From: Roseihalotalea indica
GTDB taxonomy: Bacteria > Bacteroidota > Bacteroidia > Cytophagales > Cyclobacteriaceae
Direction of reading: 5' to 3'
Assembly: GCF_022458895.1 (NCBI RefSeq)
Contig: NZ_JAINFL010000006.1
Location: 62,001-126,000 of the forward strand
Length of the DNA stretch: 64,000 bases
The position numbers and the translations under genes are program-made. Positions 8,216 through 16,355 of this stretch are shown here, piece after piece. Below the pieces are notes generated by a model that saw nothing but the letters and a program-made list of their open reading frames with translations, was not told the DNA's origin and ran no database searches. Positions within the stretch are counted from its first letter, which is position 1. Each line of letters opens with the position of its first letter.

Positions 8216-8291
8216 TAAGTATTGATATTGTATGCATATTCTTTTTTTAAGAATTTTTTACGTATATTAGCCGTAATTAAATTTTACTGCT

Positions 8292-8411
8292 ATGAATAAG
8301 TCCAGTAAATCTATTAAAGCTGAAGAAATAAGAATTAACCGCACTGAACTGATTGGCACTATTGCTTTTCAGTACCTTCAATCTATTCAGGTAAAGGCTA
8401 CTGCCGGTTAA
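8292..8411 (+). CDS. Possible 39-aa peptide gene
   Basis: ATG at 8292 to TAA at 8409-8411 encodes a peptide opening MNKSSKSIKAEEIRINRTEL and ending SIQVKATAG. The front is charged and polar and the back is more hydrophobic, a shape compatible with a leader plus core peptide. No modification enzyme or exporter lies nearby and no GG cleavage motif is present. The AT-rich stretch just upstream (TACGTATATTAG) could hold a poor promoter. It converges on the gene at 8421-8906 with a 9-nt gap. It may be real, but nothing beyond an open frame supports it. Confidence 0.3.
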   Translation: MNKSSKSIKAEEIRINRTELIGTIAFQYLQSIQVKATAG

Positions 8412-8420
8412 TACGTACTC

Positions 8421-8906
8421 TTAAGATAGAAAAGAGAACTGGCCATTGTCAAAGACTCGCATTATTTTGACCTTGGTGTATTGAGAGGTACGTTCTGCAC
8501 AATTAATTTCTTTCCCTGTCCAAGCCATTGCCTGTCTGGCATTCTCAAGATCAGCTATCCGCACACTCAACCAAGCATTTTTCCCGGAAAGTATTTTCAG
8601 AAGTTGTGGTTGTCTGAGTAAACGAATACAAACCTCGGGAGGCTGCTTGTCGCCGAATACTGCTTTTGGGTGAGTATATATAATAGACAGAGGCTCATTA
8701 GCATATTCCATAAGTTCCCAAGCCAGATCAGGTATGTTAAAAACAAACTGATGAATTTGTTCTATCTGGGTAAGCCATATGGTATAAGCAGGATTTATTT
8801 GATCTTGCAAAAAAGAAAGAAGCTTACGGCAGTCATCTGTACTTTTTACTGGCGATACTAATACATCTTCAGGCGTATTACGTAGCAATAGGCGTTGAGT
8901 TTGCAT
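8421..8906 (-). CDS. Small YrdC/Sua5-like protein (tentative)
   Basis: The 161-aa product has features of a shortened YrdC/Sua5 fold. A central PLSIIYTHPKAVFGDK segment resembles the PGPLT-type strand, and ICIRLLR-like sequence (residues 91-98, EVCIRLLR) followed by QPQLLKIL resembles the 'RxP.hp.l..ll' block. The lysine-rich tRNA-modification signatures of true threonylcarbamoyl-AMP synthases are not evident, so a genuine Sua5 role is doubtful. It lies 14 nt downstream of the histidine kinase on the same strand and closes the four-gene operon. The family call is an inference by eye. Confidence 0.5.
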   Translation of the reverse strand: MQTQRLLLRNTPEDVLVSPVKSTDDCRKLLSFLQDQINPAYTIWLTQIEQIHQFVFNIPDLAWELMEYANEPLSIIYTHPKAVFGDKQPPEVCIRLLRQPQLLKILSGKNAWLSVRIADLENARQAMAWTGKEINCAERTSQYTKVKIMRVFDNGQFSFLS

Positions 8907-8920
8907 AGGAGGAATGACTG

Positions 8921-10144
8921 CTAAAATTTGTCGAGAGAAGGAAGAAAAATCCGAAGCTCAGTACCCTCGCGAGGCTTACTTTTTATTTTTAAATCTCCCC
9001 CAAGCTTTTCAATATTCGTCTTCACAATGAATAAGCCTAATCCACTGCCGCTTGAGGCCTGGTTTCCTCGGTAAAACATATCAAAAGCCCGGTCAAGTAC
9101 CTGTTTTTCCATTCCCTCGCCATTATCTCTCACGGTGATATCCAACCCACCGCGAGTAAATTTTGCGCTAATTTTAATGAAAGCATTATCACTGCGTAGG
9201 TTTTGGTACTTAATACCATTTTCTATTAGATTCTGCAAAATTGATCGGAATAATTTCTCGCTGCTGGTAAACCTCACGCTAGAATTTACTGCCAGTGATA
9301 TATCAACTCTTTCGCGATGAGGATAGTTGTGGAAACTATCAATAATGTCATGAATTACCTTTACAGCATCAAACGTTTGGACTACCAGCTTACTGCGGTC
9401 GGTAATGCCAATCTCGAGAAGGCCCGTCAGCGTAGTATTTAATTTTAGAGCGCTTTGTTTTATCAGAGATGTATAATACTCTAGTGTAGGTAGATCGGTT
9501 TGAGTTTGCTCTATTACCTGAAACAGCCCTAACATGCTGGCTAATGGTCCTTTCAAGTCATGAGAAACTCGATAAATAAAGGTTTTTAATTCCTCATTTT
9601 TATCTTTAAGAGCTTTAGATGTTAACTGAATCTGCTTAAGATCTTTGGCTATCAGGACGTACCCGGTGATGGATAAATTATTCTTTAAAGTAGAAAGCGA
9701 CAGAGCTACCGGAAGTTTGCCCTTTCGGGGCACTTTGAAGGAAGTCTCTATATTATAAATATAATCCTGCTGTTGTAAGGCATTTTTTAATTGCCTGATA
9801 AACTTTGCTTTTCTACCATCGAATAATCGATCAAAAGGCTGATCAATAAAGTACGATTCCGGCTTTTCGAGTAGCTCACATACTTTACGATTTACCTGTT
9901 TGATATAAAAATTCTCATCAAAAATGATGAGCATATCTACGATACTTCGTAAAACAGAGTTTAGATAATTACGAGAGATAACGGTTTCCCGCAGTTCTTC
10001 ACTGAGCATATTAATGCCTGAAGCGATAGCATCGATTTCATCAAAGTTATCGGATACGGGCGCCAGTTGTTGAAAGTTCCCCTCTGCAATCTCCAATAAA
10101 ACCTGGTTAATTGCGTCAATTCGACGATCCCGGGGTAAAGACAT
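8921..10144 (-). CDS. Cytoplasmic HAMP-PAS sensor histidine kinase
   Basis: The 407-aa kinase has no membrane segment. An N-terminal HAMP-like linker (about residues 15-55, EIAEGNFQQL then DEIDAIASGINMLSEEL) leads to a PAS domain (about 60-180, with ILIIFDEN-type and VLIAKDL strands). The dimerisation/phosphoacceptor helix carries the H-box RVSHDLKGPLASM near residue 195. The ATPase domain has the N-box NLIENGIKYQN, G1-box DNGEGM and G2-box GSGLGLFIVK. No response regulator is adjacent, so the partner must be encoded elsewhere. The gene follows two STAS-like genes by 24 nt and precedes a YrdC-like gene by 14 nt. It probably senses through PAS or through the STAS proteins, an inference from gene order. 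Confidence 0.9.
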   Translation of the reverse strand: MSLPRDRRIDAINQVLLEIAEGNFQQLAPVSDNFDEIDAIASGINMLSEELRETVISRNYLNSVLRSIVDMLIIFDENFYIKQVNRKVCELLEKPESYFIDQPFDRLFDGRKAKFIRQLKNALQQQDYIYNIETSFKVPRKGKLPVALSLSTLKNNLSITGYVLIAKDLKQIQLTSKALKDKNEELKTFIYRVSHDLKGPLASMLGLFQVIEQTQTDLPTLEYYTSLIKQSALKLNTTLTGLLEIGITDRSKLVVQTFDAVKVIHDIIDSFHNYPHRERVDISLAVNSSVRFTSSEKLFRSILQNLIENGIKYQNLRSDNAFIKISAKFTRGGLDITVRDNGEGMEKQVLDRAFDMFYRGNQASSGSGLGLFIVKTNIEKLGGDLKIKSKPREGTELRIFLPSLDKF

Positions 10145-10168
10145 ATATGAAAATTATCATGAGTAGGT

Positions 10169-10543
10169 TTAGCGGTAATGTTGTAACCAGGCCAGTGCAT
10201 CGGGTTCATTACGAAAAGATCTGTGAGGGATCTTCGGAGTATGCCGATAAAAAATCATTCTTATGATAATCTGGTCGACTCGAGTATTTTCAATAAACCC
10301 AATAGCTTTAATGTTCTTCAGGCCATAATTTGTATCAAATAAGTAATCTCTGGCGGCTTTATCAATACTTTTTATCTTTGAATTTCTGATTAATACGGGA
10401 AATTGCAAATTTTTGAAGAATCGGGTACGTTCCTCCACAATGATTTGCGCATCTGCAAGCGTAATATGCAGAAAAGGTTGGTATTGTACCAACATAATTC
10501 CATTGGTTAATGTAGCAGTATAATATTGATTAACCTGCTGCAT
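10169..10543 (-). CDS. STAS-like (DUF7793 type) protein, second copy
   Basis: The 124-aa product is a diverged paralogue of the preceding gene. It shares the layout of a short beta-rich front (YYTATLTNGIMLVQYQP), a central helix entered by DAQIIVEERTRF, a KSIDKAARDYLF segment equivalent to the copy-one VDKSTRTYF, and a C-terminal 'F.....ALAWL' motif. This fits SpoIIAA/STAS-like folds that often act as protein-interaction switches. A start at 10543 is preferred over upstream alternatives: it overlaps the previous gene by only 14 nt and begins at the conserved strand. The overlap indicates translational coupling. No conserved phospho-serine can be assigned with confidence. Confidence 0.7.
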   Translation of the reverse strand: MQQVNQYYTATLTNGIMLVQYQPFLHITLADAQIIVEERTRFFKNLQFPVLIRNSKIKSIDKAARDYLFDTNYGLKNIKAIGFIENTRVDQIIIRMIFYRHTPKIPHRSFRNEPDALAWLQHYR

Positions 10544-10925
10544 AGTTCTCAGTAAATTCTTCAATCCATAAAGTTGCCTGCTCAAGGTCGGTAAAAAAAC
10601 GGAAAGGATATTCTGGACGATGGAATTTCAAAAAGAAATTTCCGATCATACGGGTTACCGGGTTACTAAGAATAATAGCTAGTGCGATAAGATCTTTGCC
10701 AGCTTCTACCGAGGAAAAATAAGTGCGAGTAGATTTATCTACATGCTTTACACATGAGATATCTGCTACCGCCGGTACCTTAACTCCTCCGGTAATTTCT
10801 TTTCTGAAATCAGTGGCAATCTTGGCAGTAGCCAGATCAATAGTGGAGACTTTATACTTACCGTACAAAATACCATTATCAAAATGGAAGGAAACATAGT
10901 CATTTTCAAAAACCCTCTTTTCCAT
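10530..10925 (-). CDS. STAS-like (DUF7793 type) protein, first copy
   Basis: This 131-aa protein opens the four-gene minus-strand operon. Its features are strand ENDYVSFHFDNGILYGKY, helix LATAKIATDFRKEI, a strand-turn PAVADISCVKHVDKSTRTYF, helix GKDLIALAIILSNPVTRMIG and the tail FRFFTDLEQATLWIEEF. That pattern is the STAS/SEC14-like family of about 120-130 aa common in Bacteroidota, including DUF7793. In other bacteria STAS proteins regulate kinases and sigma factors, so a regulatory role next to a histidine kinase is plausible. A -7 box (TACTTTTG on the minus strand) lies only 4 nt from the ATG, which suggests a leaderless or near-leaderless transcript. Confidence 0.75.
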   Translation of the reverse strand: MEKRVFENDYVSFHFDNGILYGKYKVSTIDLATAKIATDFRKEITGGVKVPAVADISCVKHVDKSTRTYFSSVEAGKDLIALAIILSNPVTRMIGNFFLKFHRPEYPFRFFTDLEQATLWIEEFTENYAAG

Positions 10926-10929
10926 ACAT

Positions 10930-10937
10930 CAAAAGTA
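10930..10937 (-). promoter_or_regulatory. -7 box of the STAS/kinase operon
   Basis: TACTTTTG on the minus strand fits TAnnTTTG exactly. It ends 4 nt before the ATG of the first STAS gene. No TTTG -33 box is clear at the usual spacing. Confidence 0.4.
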
Positions 10938-11032
10938 CATATATCATCATAGGAAAAGTTAATCTCTAAATTAATTTCTTACATATGTGCTATCCCAACT
11001 ATTATGAGCTATTTCCCAACCATTTAAATGCA

Positions 11033-11040
11033 TAATCTTG
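11033..11040 (+). promoter_or_regulatory. Probable -7 box of the synthase-GNAT gene
   Basis: TAATCTTG differs at one base from TAnnTTTG and lies 30 nt before the ATG at 11071. No convincing -33 box is seen. Confidence 0.35.
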
Positions 11041-11070
11041 TTGCAATACACAAAGTAATGACTATCTACT

Positions 11071-13500
11071 ATGGCAAAATCAAAACACAATCATTTATTA
11101 GATACCATTGGCGACTTAATCCTCAATGCCAAAAAAGAAGGTTTGGTTCATTTGTATACGGAAGGAGAGTACTTTGACGGAAGGCATATACAGATTGAGG
11201 GGAAAAAACTTTTTCATTTTGGTACTACCGGTTATTTAGGACTTGAACAGGATCAGCGGCTGAAAGATGCTGCTATTGATGCTATTCAGCGTTATGGTAC
11301 TCAGTTTCCATTATCTAAAACGTACCTTTCTTTTGTAATTTATAAAGAACTGGAAGAATGCCTCCAGAAGATTTATAATCGCCCGATTGTTATTACCAAG
11401 AACAGTACGCTAGCGCATATTGGGGTTATTCCGACGATAGTGCGTGATGAAGATGTTCTGATTCTTGACCAACAAGTACATGCCAGTGTACAAAACGCAA
11501 GTCAGTTACTGAAGCCCCGGGGTATTCCAGTACAGATGGTGAAGCATAATGATGTGGGTATGCTGGAGGATATGATTAAGCGGGTTAGGGATACCCATCA
11601 GAAAATATGGTATGCTGCCGATGGAGTGTATTCTATGTACGGTGATGTAGTTCCTCTGGATGAACTATTACCCCTGATGGAGCGCTACCCTCAATTGCAC
11701 CTTTATATTGATGACGTGCATGGCATGAGTTGGGCAGGTAAGCATGGTGCTGGTTATGTGATGAGTAAGCTGGGAACGCTGCGCGAACGTATTGTTTTAA
11801 TAGGAACCCTGAGCAAGTCTTTTGGTGCCAGTGGCGGAGTTGTGGCCTTTGGTGATGATAAGTTGTACGAAGCGTTTAAAATATTCGGTGGTCCGCAGAC
11901 ATTCTCGGCACAACTGGAGCCGGCCAGTGTGGCAGCTGCTTTGGCTTCAGCAAAAATCCACCTGTCAGACGAGATTTATACCATGCAGCAGGAGCTGAGC
12001 GAGCGGGTTTCCCTATGTAATCAACTGATACAAGAAACGGATCTCCCGTTAATTCAGGAAAGTATATGCCCAGTACATTTTGTGGGCGGAGCGTTGCCAG
12101 CGGTGACTTATAACTTTGCTCGTCGCCTGATGAATGAAGGGTTTTACGTGAATGTCGCTATCTTTCCGGCAGTGCCCATCAAGCATACTGGCATTCGGTT
12201 TACAATCTCCCGGCACAATCAGATGGATGATATCCGTGAGCTGATAGATGCCATGAAGTACCATTACCCTAAAGCGCTGGAAAACGAAGGCTATACCATG
12301 AACCAGGTTCGGAAAGCATTTAGGCTACCGTTGCTGGAAGAAAAAACCAAAGCAAAAACTGATGAGCGAGAAGGCTTGCAATTAGAGATTGTAAATACAA
12401 TACAGCAAGTAGATCAACAAGAATGGGATGCCCTGATGGGAGAGCGTGGTGCTTTTGACTGGAACGCTCTTAATTTCTATGAAGAAGTATTTGCCGAGCA
12501 TCCTGACCCAAGGTATCGTTGGGAGTTTATTTATATGACTATTCGCGATGCAAAAGGAAAAGTAGTATTGACTACTTTCTTTACAACCGCATTCTGGAAA
12601 GACGATATGTTGGCTTCTGCGTCAGTTTCTGAACAAATCGAACAGATACGCAAAGTCAATCCTGATCACCTTACGTCCAAGGTGCTGGCCATGGGGTCGT
12701 TGATCACCGATGGGGAGCATTTGTATCTGGATAAAGGCCATCCGTACTACTATGTGGCATTGAAAATGATGAATGCCAAACTAGAAGCTTTAAAAGAGAA
12801 ACATCAGTGCTCGATGATCATGATTCGGGATATTGCCGCCGATGATCAGGACCTGAACCATTTATTACATACCCAGGGATTCTTACAGGTAGACTTGCCC
12901 GAGAGCACTGTTATCCCATCGCTAGACTGGAATACTACCGATGAATACCTCAATACCCTGTCTTCAAAATCCCGTTACCATGTACGCCGGGATGTGTTGA
13001 AGAATCTTGAGAATTTTGATATTCAGACTAAACCAACGCTGGAAATAGAAGAGCTTTTACGTGCTTACGAATTGTACAAAGAAATAAGCAATCGTAATTA
13101 CGCACTAAATAATATAGAGTTCCCTTTTCAATTATTTGAGGCGATGAACAGCAATCCTAATTGGGAGTTTATTCTATTCCGTTTGAAGGAAGATTTAGTA
13201 GCTTCCGGAGATGACTCGATGGTTGGGATAGCCTTCACCTATAAAACCAAAGAAAGCTATTGCGGAGTTTTACTGGGAATGGATTATCAATACTCTCGAG
13301 AATATAAAGTGTATAAGCAGATTCTATTTCATGCCACCATGCGGGCCCGTGAACTGAATAAGCAACGTATTTATCTAGGGCTGACTTCCAGCCAGGAGAA
13401 AAAGAAATATGGAGCTAATTTGACTCCTCGTGTCGGGTACCTGCAAGCCCAGGATAACTATAAAATAGAACTGATTGAATCTATGGCCGGAGTAAAATGA
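11071..13500 (+). CDS. Alpha-oxoamine synthase fused to a GNAT/FemAB-like domain
   Basis: The 809-aa product is a fusion. Residues about 1-410 are a PLP-dependent alpha-oxoamine synthase (the family of KBL, BioF, ALAS and serine palmitoyltransferase), which condenses an amino acid with an acyl-CoA. D215-V216-H217 contacts PLP, and the Schiff-base lysine is K249 in TLSKSFGASGG. Residues about 430-809 form an acyltransferase-like region of the BioF2/FemAB (PF13480) type, with SKSRYHVRRDVLKNLE near 630 and GVLLGMDYQYSREYKVYKQI near 735. It has no signal peptide or membrane segment. The synthase half is twice as close in layout to lipid-forming members as to BioF, since it has a long N-terminal extension. 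A sphingolipid- or sulfonolipid-type product further N-acylated by the second domain is a reasonable inference, not shown. Confidence 0.85.
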   Translation: MAKSKHNHLLDTIGDLILNAKKEGLVHLYTEGEYFDGRHIQIEGKKLFHFGTTGYLGLEQDQRLKDAAIDAIQRYGTQFPLSKTYLSFVIYKELEECLQKIYNRPIVITKNSTLAHIGVIPTIVRDEDVLILDQQVHASVQNASQLLKPRGIPVQMVKHNDVGMLEDMIKRVRDTHQKIWYAADGVYSMYGDVVPLDELLPLMERYPQLHLYIDDVHGMSWAGKHGAGYVMSKLGTLRERIVLIGTLSKSFGASGGVVAFGDDKLYEAFKIFGGPQTFSAQLEPASVAAALASAKIHLSDEIYTMQQELSERVSLCNQLIQETDLPLIQESICPVHFVGGALPAVTYNFARRLMNEGFYVNVAIFPAVPIKHTGIRFTISRHNQMDDIRELIDAMKYHYPKALENEGYTMNQVRKAFRLPLLEEKTKAKTDEREGLQLEIVNTIQQVDQQEWDALMGERGAFDWNALNFYEEVFAEHPDPRYRWEFIYMTIRDAKGKVVLTTFFTTAFWKDDMLASASVSEQIEQIRKVNPDHLTSKVLAMGSLITDGEHLYLDKGHPYYYVALKMMNAKLEALKEKHQCSMIMIRDIAADDQDLNHLLHTQGFLQVDLPESTVIPSLDWNTTDEYLNTLSSKSRYHVRRDVLKNLENFDIQTKPTLEIEELLRAYELYKEISNRNYALNNIEFPFQLFEAMNSNPNWEFILFRLKEDLVASGDDSMVGIAFTYKTKESYCGVLLGMDYQYSREYKVYKQILFHATMRARELNKQRIYLGLTSSQEKKKYGANLTPRVGYLQAQDNYKIELIESMAGVK

Positions 13501-13525
13501 AAATTACCCGGAAAAGAAGGTGGCA

Positions 13526-15424
13526 TTAACGAACCAGAATCTTATGCGTAGTAATGTTGCCTTCTTTCTGAACTTTTACCAAATACATACCTCTGGGGAA
13601 AGACGACATATCCAAAGATGTTTTTCCCGGAACAGACTGCTTTGTTACCAGAATCTGGCCGAATAAATCTATAACGGTCACCAAGTCAAACCTTCCTTCA
13701 ACCCAAAACAAACCATCAGTAGGGTTCGGGTAAATTTTAACAACGTCTTTTACTGGTTCTACCGGATCAGTAGGCGCATCCAGCAGAAAATCTACTAGGT
13801 CACGGTCAAAGCGGGGGCGAATCATTAAGCTGCCCTTTAGCTCTTGGTTTTGTTGCCACCCACCACTTACATTAAAAAACGTATGACTGCTGGCATCAGT
13901 GTTTTTGTCGAACCCAATCGCAACAAACTGTTCGCTTTGCTGCTCATAACCTATGTAGAAAGTATCCTGTACATTCACATAAAAAGGAATGGAGTCCAGG
14001 GCGAGTTCATACGAAGTAAAACCATTGTAAGCAGGGTCAGGCGTAGCCGAGGCATTCAGTGAGCGCAGCACAAGCTCTTGTCCGGTAGAATCTTCAATAT
14101 CACGCCAAACCAGCAATTGAATCGGGGTTCGCTGGTTTTGGTTGAGCGATGGAAAATGAATATCAATATGGGTAAGTAAGCCCTTCTCCGGAGCTACAAA
14201 CTGATAAGCAACTTTGCCGCCCTGTTGATTAATCTCAACCCCAAATTCAGCCTCGCCGTCATCGTAGGCAAAAGATTCATCCAAAGTAAATACTGACCGC
14301 ACGGTGTCATTTACCCGGTAGTCAATGGTTTGGTTAGCAATGGTATCACCGGCAATAATTCTGAATTCCGTTTCTAAGTAAAGTGACTCAGCATTCAGGT
14401 TAATCTGGTTTACATCCAGAGGGTTTGCCATAATGGTTCGCCGTTCCAGACCGACCGGCACCGGGCTCAAAGCCGTTGAATCATTCAGTATTATTGTTTG
14501 ATTGGTAACCGTATCTCGAGCCAATGCAGTAAAACGCACTGGCTGGAGTTCAATATTCAAGTTATAAAAGTCTACGGACGACACCCCTAAATAGCGGGCC
14601 GGATCAGCCCGGAACTGCTCCATAGGTACTGCAGTGTATTCACCAAACAGGGAGGTTGGCTTGGTCGTTAATGCACGATCTAAATACGCAGTGTTAGCAG
14701 ATGACCGATTCTTGTTGAGGTAGACATAATCTACATTCCAGGTATCAAAAGCTCCGGTAAGGCGGCTAAACGACTGAAAGCGAAACCTGAACTGATCATG
14801 AAAATATCTTGGTTCAAAAATCTGTATAATCTCCTGGGTAAACTCATCAGTAGATAATGAGTCGCCACCATCGCGCAACCACACTGTGCGCCATTGATCC
14901 TGACTGGTCAGAAACTGAAGCCGGAGGGAGTCTCCGGAATCGGGAAATTCTCCATTGCCGCTCTGTTGCCAAAAAAAGCTGAAATACACCGAATTACGTT
15001 CGTTTTCAGCCACGGCAGCTAGGTTAATAGGACGAGATACCAAGCTATCACTGGCATCATCGTTTTCGCTAGCACTGTACGGAGAACCATCAAGCCTTGT
15101 ACCATCAAACGAGGCTACTCCTACTGAAGGTGGATTTACGGCCAATCCAGTACTGATGCGGGTATTCTGGCTATTGGGAAGCCATTTTAATGTATCCGGA
15201 ATAGGGTACCCAACTTTGGTTATGGTCGGTTGAGAAAAATCATCCCAAAAAGGTAAAGCTAGTACGGTATCCAGAGCCTGAGCATTGGTAACTCGAGCCT
15301 GCTGGCTGGTTGTTGGAGGAGATGAGCCCAATGGAACCAGCCGTAGCCCCGGCTGTTGAGCCTGGGCTGGCTGGCATAAAAAATAACTAAGTACAAATAT
15401 CAGAGAAAGCGCAATTCGATTCAA
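13526..15424 (-). CDS. T9SS-sorted surface protein
   Basis: The 632-aa product has a signal peptide ending in PAQAQ (residues 1-23) and a C-terminal type A sorting domain. That domain starts with VKIYPNPTDG near residue 563, continues with IDLFGQ and FPRGMYLVKVQ, and ends KILVR. Such proteins cross the outer membrane by the type IX system and are attached to the surface or released. The body is beta-rich with no enzyme motif that I recognise; a DDWxDDF-like start (PFWDDFSQP) near residue 60 is frequent in uncharacterised Cytophagales cargo. It is the third gene of the ddl-PASTA unit with a 32-nt gap, and it converges on the synthase-GNAT gene. Confidence 0.85.
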   Translation of the reverse strand: MNRIALSLIFVLSYFLCQPAQAQQPGLRLVPLGSSPPTTSQQARVTNAQALDTVLALPFWDDFSQPTITKVGYPIPDTLKWLPNSQNTRISTGLAVNPPSVGVASFDGTRLDGSPYSASENDDASDSLVSRPINLAAVAENERNSVYFSFFWQQSGNGEFPDSGDSLRLQFLTSQDQWRTVWLRDGGDSLSTDEFTQEIIQIFEPRYFHDQFRFRFQSFSRLTGAFDTWNVDYVYLNKNRSSANTAYLDRALTTKPTSLFGEYTAVPMEQFRADPARYLGVSSVDFYNLNIELQPVRFTALARDTVTNQTIILNDSTALSPVPVGLERRTIMANPLDVNQINLNAESLYLETEFRIIAGDTIANQTIDYRVNDTVRSVFTLDESFAYDDGEAEFGVEINQQGGKVAYQFVAPEKGLLTHIDIHFPSLNQNQRTPIQLLVWRDIEDSTGQELVLRSLNASATPDPAYNGFTSYELALDSIPFYVNVQDTFYIGYEQQSEQFVAIGFDKNTDASSHTFFNVSGGWQQNQELKGSLMIRPRFDRDLVDFLLDAPTDPVEPVKDVVKIYPNPTDGLFWVEGRFDLVTVIDLFGQILVTKQSVPGKTSLDMSSFPRGMYLVKVQKEGNITTHKILVR

Positions 15425-15456
15425 AAGCGTATGCCGGTAGGTTGTTATTGGAATAG

Positions 15457-16329
15457 TTATGGATTAACAGATGCCTGAGGAAGAGCCTCTTCTGTTTCCT
15501 CTTCTTCTTCATCCAAAATACTGTCTTCCTGCTCGGCCTGCCGGTCCAGCCAGATGTCTACTTCCTCACCAATATGAATGCGTTTGCCAGAGGCAGGGTT
15601 TTGCTTCACAATTACTAAGCGGTCTTGTGCCTGTTGCAGTTCATCTTTCGGGTCGCGATCAGATAGGCTGGGGTCTCGGAAAAGAATGTTTCCGATTTTA
15701 AGACCTGAACCAAGAATAACAACCTCGGCTTCGTCTAAGACCAAACCATCCAGTTCAGGAACTTCCAGGGTTGTATTACCCAGTCCATCGCCCACGACCA
15801 AATCAATTTTTGCTCCCTTAGGAATAAATTCTCCCGACTCAATAGGTTGACCCTGATAGTTTTGTTCCAGTACAGCATTTTGAGCAAGGTCAGGTACATA
15901 TTTAATCTGACCAATTTCCAGCCCATAGCTTTCTAATAGCAGTGATGCATTTTTGATGGAGCCATCAATCAGGCGAGGCATTTTGACCTGGGGTGGATTA
16001 ACGGCATTCAGGGTGAGAAAGATCTTACGATTTTCTTTCACCTTAGCACCGGGTAGGGGGTACTGGGTTAGCACAGTAAGCGGGTCATACTCCTGGGTAA
16101 AGCCGGAATCTGACATCACTTCGTATTTTAAATTACGTTTAGAAAGAAAATCATTGATTTCCCCCTCATGCAAACCCTCTAAATCCGGTACTGTGACTGT
16201 TTCCCCATGATTAGTGGTGGCTGGAAGGTATGCATTAAAAAAGAGCAGTGCCGCACTGATACCAAGTACCAGCATAATAGCCAGGTGAATTAGTAAACCT
16301 TTCCAGGAATGAACCTTTAACAGTTGCAT
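15457..16329 (-). CDS. Membrane-anchored PASTA-repeat protein
   Basis: The 290-aa product has one N-terminal TM helix (about residues 13-33) and an extracytoplasmic part with three PASTA repeats. They begin near VTVPDLEGLHEGEI (residue 43), VKMPRLIDGSIKNA (about 116) and LEVPELDGLVLDEA (about 189). The C-terminus is acidic (SILDEEEEETEE). PASTA domains bind peptidoglycan or muropeptides, but no kinase or transpeptidase domain is attached here. It sits 26 nt downstream of ddl, so a role in sensing or organising cell wall is likely. This ddl-PASTA order is common in Bacteroidota. Confidence 0.9.
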   Translation of the reverse strand: MQLLKVHSWKGLLIHLAIMLVLGISAALLFFNAYLPATTNHGETVTVPDLEGLHEGEINDFLSKRNLKYEVMSDSGFTQEYDPLTVLTQYPLPGAKVKENRKIFLTLNAVNPPQVKMPRLIDGSIKNASLLLESYGLEIGQIKYVPDLAQNAVLEQNYQGQPIESGEFIPKGAKIDLVVGDGLGNTTLEVPELDGLVLDEAEVVILGSGLKIGNILFRDPSLSDRDPKDELQQAQDRLVIVKQNPASGKRIHIGEEVDIWLDRQAEQEDSILDEEEEETEEALPQASVNP

Positions 16330-16355
16330 AATTTATAATATCATTTGTACACTAA

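Larger units (their letters stand above)
7579..8291. other. Long intergenic region rich in hairpins
   Basis: These 713 bases hold no convincing long gene; a 104-codon open frame at 7622-7936 includes a terminator-like hairpin and reads as non-coding. The stretch contains several separate inverted repeats, three built on the same hexamer TGGGGA/TCCCCA, and a perfect 15-bp tandem duplication. It may encode a structured RNA or the remnants of a small mobile element. Confidence 0.5.
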
